Origin: Annona cherimola
Taxonomy: Eukaryota > Streptophyta > Magnoliopsida > Magnoliales > Annonaceae
Reading direction: 5' to 3'
NCBI GenBank assembly: GCA_030490835.1
Contig: CM059972.1
Coordinates: 47,471,452-47,535,451, forward strand
Length of the DNA: 64,000 bases
In this document: positions 56,768 through 64,000 of the stretch, piece by piece
Layout of the letters: the number at the start of each line of letters is the position of its first letter
How positions within the stretch are numbered: the stretch's first letter is position 1
Position numbers and translations under genes: made by a program
Notes under the pieces: generated by a model
Databases searched by the model: none
Seen by the model: only the letters and a program-made list of their open reading frames with translations
What the model was told of the DNA's origin: nothing

Positions 56768-59700
56768 TGTGAAACCTTGACCCACATAGGATTCGTGTAT
56801 ATGTATTTGAATGATTCATGTATGCTTTGATTGAATTATGAATGAATTATTTGCAATATTGATGATTTATGACAATTAGGTCAGAGGTTATGAATGATGA
56901 TTAAATCAATCATTATAAGTCGATATGGGTCAGTATGATTAAAGTGGCCTAATGAAGATTGAAAAGTATTAGTGTGTCATGAAAAAATTAATTTAATTTT
57001 CATAATGTGATTAATGGAAATTAAGAGGCTGATTATAAAGCTAAGTTGAAAAATGTTAGAAAATTCACAACTTGACGCCTATAAGGAGGATTAAGATGAA
57101 AATTGAAAAGAAAGTACATAATTTAGTGCTTAATCTTATGAAAAAGTTATAATATGAAAATTTGGATGAGATTAGTGTGAAAATCGATCATTACCATCCA
57201 AAATCCAAAGATAACTTCAAATGATCATAACTTGAGCTAGAAATGTCGGATTGAGACGAAATTTGAAATGGACGTAAAATTATGAGATCAATGCAATGAG
57301 AGGTTTGAATTAAGCTAAGTCATTTGGGGATTATGCTTGCACGAAAAAGGTGGAGCACCTTTGACTTTTTACACCTTAAAGTAACTAGCCATTAAGTTAA
57401 AGTTAAAGAATTAATTAAATAAATAATGGCAAAAATGAGGTGTCAAAAGAAGATAATTACAAGTGGATTTTGTGAATTTATTAAAATGACAAAATCCATG
57501 AAAATATCAAGTGATTAATGAGATGAATTAATGGCTAAATGGTTAGCTCAAAGGAGCTTGAAGTAGGTGGCCACACATGGACGTTCAAGGAGGCTTTGAG
57601 TTGGTTTTTTTGATTTTTAAAAATGCTGAAATCTGCATTTAAATAAGCTACATGACGAGGGTGGTTAGTGGAATTGATTTGAGATGCATTTTTATGGCAC
57701 AAAATGCCAAAATTCAAGGCCATATGGAACGTGTACATAGTGGATAGCAAGATGGGAGCTTGAAGAGGTGCACGTTCAAGCTGCTATTTGGATTTTTTTA
57801 TGATTTTTTTTAAATGCTGAATGGACCTCTAAATGAGCTCTTAGTTAGGATAATTAAGTGTCCATTAAATAAATCTACAATTTTGTGGACAAATTGCAAA
57901 AGGGGAAGCCATATGGGACATGATCATTAAGTGGATAGCAAGTGGAGCAAGGAAGATGTGGACGTTTAAGGCTGAATTCTTGGATTTTTGTGATTTTTCA
58001 AATATGATAAATGGACCCCTAAGTATGCTATTAGCTAGGGTAATTAAATACCCATAAATTAAAGTTGAAATGGTGTGGAAAAATGGCACAAAAGCTGCTG
58101 CATTTGGACGTTCCAAGGGTGGACAGCAACATGGGCTTAAATGCATGGATTTTTAATGGATTTTATATAGATAATTTGTAATTTACTTGGATGATATTTT
58201 GCCATGTCATCAAAGGGGATAAACATGCTTTAATTACCTTTTAATTGATGTGGCAAGTGGGGCCACAAAGCTAGAAAAATTCAGCTTATATTAACGGGGG
58301 ACGTCCATATGTGTGAAGGGTTGGAGAGATAAAATTTAAGGAGGAAAAACCACAAGCAAGGCATCAGCTGTGCACGTCCCCTCAAGCCAGCAAGAAAGGA
58401 AGAAAAGAGGAGAAAAAGCGAAGGAAAAAGGGGAAGAAAGAAAAGGAATTCAAGTTAGGGAAGTTGAGTTCAAGTTGGATTCAATTCATGTAAGTACACT
58501 TCATGATTTGAGTTCTTTAATCCTAAGTTTTTGACCTCAACTTATGAGTCATGAATTTGATTCATAATGAATCCAATAATGATTCATGATGCCCTTGATT
58601 AGGGTATTGAATAAGGATTAAATAAAAAGAATGAAATCAAGGGTTCAAGAGGAAGAAAATGGCGATTTGGGTTGAATATGGGTTGATAAACCTAGCTGAA
58701 ATTTTCTTAAACCCACATGTGATGTTACTGTTTTAATTTGTTATCAAGATTATATGATGTTTCATGATTAGATGAATGATATATGTTGATTGAGGCATAA
58801 GTTATGAATTTTAGAAAGGATAAGAATTAGGGTTACACATATGACCCGATTTCCATGTTTCTATGTTAAAAATGATACAAGAATTAGCCTAAATGATTTA
58901 TGGATGATTATGAGGGTAAAATACTCTAAAACTAGGGTACTTTGGACTTTCAAAATGGTGCAGGAAAGATTGCCCTAAATCTGATTTTTAGGGGCATAAT
59001 GTGGACATCCAAAGTGGTATAAGAAGGATACCCTGCATGCATGTGAAGTTGCTATTTTTTAAGAAACTAATATATGGACTTTAAACATGAGATAATATAC
59101 TAAATTTGGGTTAAGAAAAGTATGATTAGTTGCTAGAATTTAGAGATAAAAAATCTGTTTTGATATAAGTATCAAAAGGGACATTGAAAGTGTATAAAAC
59201 GGGTCCCAAAGTTGCTGTTTTGAAACTCTATGATTAGTGGATTAAAATTTCATAAAAATACACTAAGTGAAGTGTTAATTAAGGTGAATAATCATGCTAA
59301 ATTAGAAGGTAAGTTGCTAATTTGCAAAATTTTAAAAAACACATGATTTATGTGTTGTGAAATGGACATGAATGAAGAGATAAGCATGAATAAATGGTAA
59401 ATGGTTTATGTAAATTGTTAAAATGAAAAAATACATAAAAATATGATTGAAATACATGAATTATGTTGCTGTTTGGATAATCCCAAAATTTGAGATTAAT
59501 ATATGATGTTTAGGATATCAACTAAGTGCTTAAGAATTAGCACAATGTGTAAATTGTGAAAAATATGTGAAAAATGATAAGTGGGAGTAATAAACTTCCA
59601 TATGGTACCTAATAAATGATTAATGAATGTATTATGATATATGTGAATATTACCCTAAATATGGGTATTGAACATGTAGTGTAACGAATGGTATGATGCA

Positions 59701-61023
59701 TAAGTTATGCTGTGTATGTACACCCGACTTGGAATTCAAGTGGGTTGCAAATGTTAACGAAAATGGGTTGGAAAACTAAGTTGAATGCAAGCAAATGGAA
59801 ATTATATGAATTCTATGTCATTCTTATATGTATAGGCAAAGGCAAAGAAAAGGTTGACTCGGAAAGCTCACGTGACCAAGGTAAGCAAGCAAATTTTCTA
59901 AATGATTTTATTTTCAAATTATTTTAAAATAGTTGCAAATGATATTCTACTGCTTTGGTATGTTTAGCAAATGATATTGAATTTATTTATAAGGTATTTA
60001 AGGATGACCATTCCTTTATCTCAATGTGTATTGAAATGTTATTTCAAATATGACAAGTGATTTACTTACTGTTTCGCAATTATGTATGAAATGTGTGAAA
60101 TATAGATTTAAACAATGTTTCATTGAAATGATATTTAAAAGGGATGGTGCGAAGAATTCTCTACATGAGAATGACAATTTTCCATGTGTAAGAGGTATAT
60201 AATGCTGGGGTGACTAAAAGTCATGCATGAAATGGAAATCAAGTAGGCTAGTCAAGGCAGAAAGCAGGACAAGGAGTTTGCCCTTGACATTGCCAAGTCG
60301 GAAAGTCTGACGCTAAGGATGAAAAGGATCATGTCATGAAAGAATATTCCCCAAGCTAGCGTACCATCACATGAAGGATAATGTCATGAATGGAAATGAT
60401 ACATTTGCACATCCAATGTTTATGAAATGTTTATGAAAGGTTTATGAAAAGTTTTCGGCTCTGCAGGTAGTTGATCACTTGCTAAGTGTCTCCTACCAAA
60501 TGGAGAAAAATGCTTTTAAATCATATTGCCTTCAAAATGAATTGCCTGAAAAATATATAGCTTGCTCATTGAGTTTCGACTCATATTTTTTTTTCCAAAC
60601 CCATAGACAGGTGAAGGAACAAAGATGACAAAGGAGCATGAATTGGACCTAGAAGAATGAAAAACTTGATGATTTCTTATATGTGTCACTTATGGTGATG
60701 GAATGTAAACTGACTTGATATTGTTATTTTGACGATCATATGTGATCTATTTTATGACGTGTGTTTTATAAATAAGTATCAATGGTTGATGAGTATGATA
60801 TGAATTTCTACAATTTTATATGATAAAAAATGTTCATATCAAGGCAAAGATAGCTTGAATGAGTATTTGATGGAAAATAATATAAAATTAATCCTTAAGG
60901 AATAATGGTTAAATGGATAAATATCCATTAAATTTCACCGTGTGACAGGGCAACAATCCTGATCACGTTTACCGGTTAATAGATCTCGAGGTAAGGATGT
61001 GACGCTCGGGCTGGGGCGCCACA
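56768..61023 (+). mobile_element. Large (4.26-kb) solo LTR of a Tekay-like Gypsy element in ORF3, TSD CTTGT
   Basis: Starts TGTGAAACCTTGACCC and ends GGGGCGCCACA. CTTGT lies on both sides (56763-56767 and 61024-61028). There is no PBS, gag-pol or PPT, so it is a solo LTR. Near its 3' end it shares words with the LTR at 29148 (TAGTTGATCACTTGCTAAGTGTCTCCTA, split: TAGTTGATCACTTGC, TAAGTGTCTCCTA) and with the LTR at 39027 (the AGGCAACAATCCTGATCACG-like segment). Repeated blocks at 57540-58140 (GTGGATAGCAAG..., GGACGTTCAAG...) look like three diverged tandem units of about 190 bp. The short frames inside are not genes. Confidence 0.9.
57540..58145. repeat. Diverged tandem blocks within the 4.26-kb solo LTR
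   Basis: Three successive blocks share the order AAATGGAC..., TTAGNTAGGNTAATTAA, CATATGGNAC or CATTTGGAC, GTGGA(T/C)AGCAA, GGACGTT. Spacing about 180-200 bp, strongly diverged. Confidence 0.45.
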
Positions 61024-61350
61024 CTTGTAGAACCTGCTGTGTTCCCGCTCGGTTCTAAAATATGTCGTCGGCATCTCTAACACCGATCCCTTCTGTGTAG
61101 GTGTACCCTGCCTATTGGCAGCCGATAATGTCTTGCTGCTTGAACCAGACTCAGAAATTGCTTGGCAAGGTGCGGATGACAACGGATTGGCCTCACGGAA
61201 TCGCACACGGCGTCCCGTAGATGCAGAGGCTTCCTCCCGAACCCGTTTTGATGGAGTTCGCTGTCGGCGGGGCATCCCCTCTCCAGTGTTGGATCGAGAT
61301 GGTCTGGATACAGCTAATTTAGAAGGTTTAGCGACTGCTTTAAGTGCCAT
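61024..61350 (-). pseudogene. ORF3 of Copia element B, N-terminal segment
   Basis: The minus-strand frame begins with the likely start Met at 61350 (MALKAVAKPSKLAVS), followed by a basic, Arg/Ser-rich stretch (PRRQRTPSKRVREE), and reaches FRTEREHSRFYK at the insertion of the solo LTR. The open frame also extends upstream to 61878, but that extension is translated from the CT tract and the palindrome array and looks non-coding; I prefer Met 61350. The basic N-terminus could bind nucleic acid or direct nuclear import; this is inference. Confidence 0.6.
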
Positions 61351-61429
61351 AGGATCAGTTTGAAGTGGGACTTGAGAGAGGGCAGTTTGGAGAGCTAATA
61401 GGAGCAAGGAATTTGGGGACTTTAAGAGG

Positions 61430-61770
61430 AGAACAGAGAACAAGAGAGCAGGGAATGGATGTGAGCACGAGTGGCAGCAAGAAATGACTACCAGAGGTGA
61501 CAGCGACCGACCGGCCGACTGTCGGTGACCTATTGATAGCGATGAAGAGAGAAGATAGTGAGGAGAGAAAGAGAGAGAAAAGGAGACAACAAAGGAGAAA
61601 GAAAGAGAGAGAGAGAGAGAGGAAGATAGACAGTGAGAAAATGGAGATGAACTCGGAGAGAAAAATTGGAGAGAGAGAGAGAGAGAGAAAGCAATGGCGA
61701 CTGGAAAGGGAGAAAAAATAGGGAACGACGCCGGAGGAGAAGAAGAAATGAAGAAGAAGAAAGGAAGGAA
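61430..61770 (-). other. Long GA/CT tract between pol and ORF3
   Basis: On the plus strand a purine-rich region dominated by GAGAGA and GAAG; on the coding (minus) strand, CT-rich. It lies just upstream of ORF3's likely start and downstream of the palindrome array. It could be an untranslated leader, a GAGA-type promoter element or simple expansion. Confidence 0.6.
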
Positions 61771-61814
61771 GAGGAAAAAGAGCTGCCGCGCGGGAAGACG
61801 AGCCGTCACGCGCT

Positions 61815-61945
61815 GAAGTCGACTTGCCCTTACCGAAGTTGACTTCACCCCATGCAGAGTCGACTTCACCCTGTCCAAAGTCGACTTGGGTTTTGTGGAG
61901 TTGACTTCTATGAAGTCGACTTGGCTCTCCCGACTTGGTTTTTCT
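61815..61945 (-). repeat. GTCGAC palindrome array inside Copia element B, between pol and ORF3
   Basis: Four GTCGAC hexamers (in AAGTCGACTT or GAGTCGACTT context) and two GTTGAC variants in about 130 bp, 30 bp after the pol stop. Outside the LTRs this is the only cluster I found in the window. Confidence 0.8.
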
Positions 61946-61973
61946 AATATACTCCCCCTATCATATTATGCTT

Positions 61974-62335
61974 CTAATTAAATTCAATCATACCCATATC
62001 ATTTCTAATTTTATAAAATGGTTCCTTTGCTAATGGTTTGGTGAAAATATCTACAATTTGGTCATCAGTTTTAATATATTCCAAACAAATTTCATGATTT
62101 TCAACATGTTCACGAATAAAATGGTGTCTCACATCTATATGCTTTGTCCTAGAATGCAACACAGGATTTTTAGTCAAACAAATAGCACTTGTGTTATCAC
62201 ATCTAATTGGAATATTATGATAATCAACATCATAGTCCTTAAGTTGTTGTTTCATCCAAAGTAATTGGGCACAATAGCTCCCGGCAGCTATGTATTCGGC
62301 TTCCGCGGTAGATAGAGCAACACTAGTCTGTTTTC
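61974..62335 (-). pseudogene. RNase H part of Copia element B pol
   Basis: The minus-strand frame 62255-61974 has CDNTSAICLTKNPVLHSRTK, HIDVRHHFIREHVENH and DIFTKPLAKEPFYKI, the usual C-terminus of Copia pol, ending at TAG 61974-61976. Upstream, STAEAEYIAA-type sequence is readable to about 62335. Closely similar to element A. Confidence 0.85.
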
Positions 62336-63420
62336 TTGAAAATCAAAACCAACATGTTTCCAAGAAACTGACATGTTCTACTATTATTTTTTCTATCTAC
62401 TTTGTAACCGGAAAAATCTACATCCGAGTAGCCGATTAGATCAAATGTTGACCCTTTTGGATACCATAATCCTAGATTAGTGGTATTTATCAAATATCTG
62501 AAAATTCTTTTTACATCAATTAAATGTGATTCTTTAGGACATGATTGGAATCTAGAACACATGCAAACACTGAACAAAATATCCAATCTAGAAGTAGTTA
62601 AATATAATAAAGAACTCATCATGCTTCTATACAATTTTTGTTCAATAGATTTACCCTTTTCATCCTTGTCGATCTTGATAATTGAACTCATTGGTGTGTT
62701 TGCGCCTTTGCTATTTTGCATTCTGAACTTCGTTAACATTTCTTTGACGGACTTGAACTGATTTATGAAGATCCCTTCTGCTAGTTGCTTAATTTGTAGC
62801 CCAAGGAAGAATTTCAATTCTCCCATCATACTCATTTCAAATTCACTCTGCATAATCTCAAAAAATTCTTGGCACAAAGTTTCATTAGTAGCACCAAATA
62901 TTACATTATCAACATAAATTTGAACAATTAAAATATTTTTATCCTTATATTTGATGAATAATGTTTATCAACCTTTCCTCTTTGAAAGTTATGATCAATT
63001 AAAAATTTACTTAACCTTTCATACTAAGCTCATAGAGCTTGTTTTTAGTCCATATAGTGATTTGGTTAATTTGAAAACATATTTTGATTGATCCTTTTCT
63101 TCAAATCCCCGAGGTTGTTCAATATAAACTTCTTCATTCAAGTATCCATTCAAAAATGCGCTTTTCACATCCATTTGAAATAATTTAAAGTCCACATGAG
63201 AAGAAAATGCTAGTAGGATACGTATGACTTCTAATCTAGCCGCAGGAGCATAGGATTCTTCAATATCAATTTCTTCTTCTTAGAAATATCCTTTGGCTAC
63301 CAATCTGGCTTGGTTTCTCACCACAAGTCCCTTTTCATCTAATTTGTTCCTAAAAACTCATTTGGTACTAATAACTGTGCAATCTTTGGGTCTAGGAACT
63401 AGGTGTCATACATTGTTTCT
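62323..63420 (-). pseudogene. Reverse transcriptase part of Copia element B pol
   Basis: The frame 62877-62323 holds MMGELKFFLGLQIKQL, SKGANTPMSS and FDLIGYSDVDFSGYK. Just upstream the catalytic box reads YVDN where element A has YVDD, so the second catalytic Asp is lost. Further up (about 63000-63420), remnants of FLNGYLNEEVYIEQ and [13 protein letters not shown] text are broken by stops and frameshifts. Confidence 0.8.
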
Positions 63421-64000
63421 TTCAAATTGATTTAGCTCTTCTTGTATTGCTGTGATCCAGTTTTCATCATTAAGATTTTGATCAATGGATGTTGGTTCAA
63501 TTTTTGACACAAAAGTGAATTCTCCACAAATATTGTGTCTTGACCTTCTAGTTTTTACTCATTCATAGATATTATCAATAACTTGCTCAATTGGATAAAG
63601 ACTCTATATGTTTTGCTATTTGATGAATAACCAAGAAAAATTATCTCATCACTTTTGGCATCTAATTTACCCAAGTTGGTTTTTCTATTGTTTAACACAT
63701 AGCAAGTACATCCAAAAGTATGAAAATATGATATGTTTGGTTTTCTTCCTTTTCATAGTTCATATGGGGTCTTTTTCAAGATTGCTCTAATGGTAACTCG
63801 GTTTAATACATGACGTGTTGTCCTTACAGCTTCATCCCAAAATCTTTTGGACAATTTACTTTCATTTAGTATAGTTCTAGCCATTTCTTGTATTGGCCCG
63901 GTTTTTCTTTCAACTATCTCATTTTGTTGGGGGGTTCTTGGTGCAGAAAATGTATGGTGAATTCCTTTTTCATTGCAAAATTCTATGAATCATTTATTTT
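63421..64000 (-). pseudogene. Integrase part of Copia element B pol, running off the right edge
   Basis: Decayed minus-strand frames give the linker region (FVSKIEPTSIDQ), the integrase C-terminus (FLGYSSNSKTYR-like, TYCVLNNRK-like) and, near the edge, SAPRTPQQNEIVERK with the catalytic Glu. Several stops. The rest of the element lies beyond 64000. Confidence 0.75.

Noticed and set aside
61497..61721. Plus-strand frame rich in RERER and KKERER
   Set aside because: Low-complexity GA tract; the antisense of it gives a Ser/Leu/Phe-rich frame (61878-61351) that is also unlikely to be protein.

Overview
The window is plant nuclear DNA from a transposon-rich intergenic block of a flowering plant. 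I find no intact host gene, no tRNA or rRNA and no CRISPR. Nearly everything I can identify is retroelement: Ty1/Copia elements of Sirevirus-like type, Ty3/Gypsy chromoviruses of Tekay/Del-like type, L1-type LINE pieces, short inverted-repeat elements (MITE and foldback), and one compound satellite. The species cannot be read from the sequence. Family assignments rest on protein motifs and element architecture judged by eye.

Layout. At 1-2682 lies the 3' end of a plus-strand Copia element (C): the tail of an extra ORF (ORF3), the polypurine tract (PPT) and the 3' LTR. From 2683 to about 22300 there is AT-rich non-coding DNA. It holds a 184-bp compound satellite (4109-5292), three foldback elements, several copies of a MITE family with GGTGTGTTTG-like ends, two long inverted repeats, and a 5'-truncated LINE with a perfect 14-bp target duplication (18966-19328). 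At 22311-24080 is a decayed Copia LTR (D), and at 24229-25948 a solo Copia LTR (E) with TSD TTTTC. At 29143-31926 is a minus-strand solo Tekay-like LTR with TSD ACAAC. More decayed LTR-like DNA fills about 27670-34317.

Element A (minus-strand Copia) runs from its 3' LTR (34318-36009) through RT/RNase H, integrase, protease and Gag to about 50805. A 10.16-kb Tekay-like element (39027-49187, TSD TCATT) is inserted between its protease and integrase parts. That Gypsy element has two nearly identical LTRs, a duplicated primer-binding site, and one long gag-pol frame broken by a single TAG. Element A's Gag stops abruptly against a decayed minus-strand L1 LINE (about 50806-53470). Next is minus-strand Copia element B: 3' LTR 53479-55118, ORF3 remnant, and pol from 61974 past the right edge. 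Its ORF3 is split by a 4.26-kb solo Tekay-like LTR (56768-61023, TSD CTTGT).

The least explained signal is an array of GTCGAC-centred palindromes in the Copia LTRs. Four LTRs hold 7 to 10 GTCGAC hexamers each, in divergent sequence context. A smaller copy of the array sits inside element B between the end of pol and ORF3, next to a long GA/CT tract. I read this as a candidate cis-regulatory or structural device of this retroelement family. That reading is inference.
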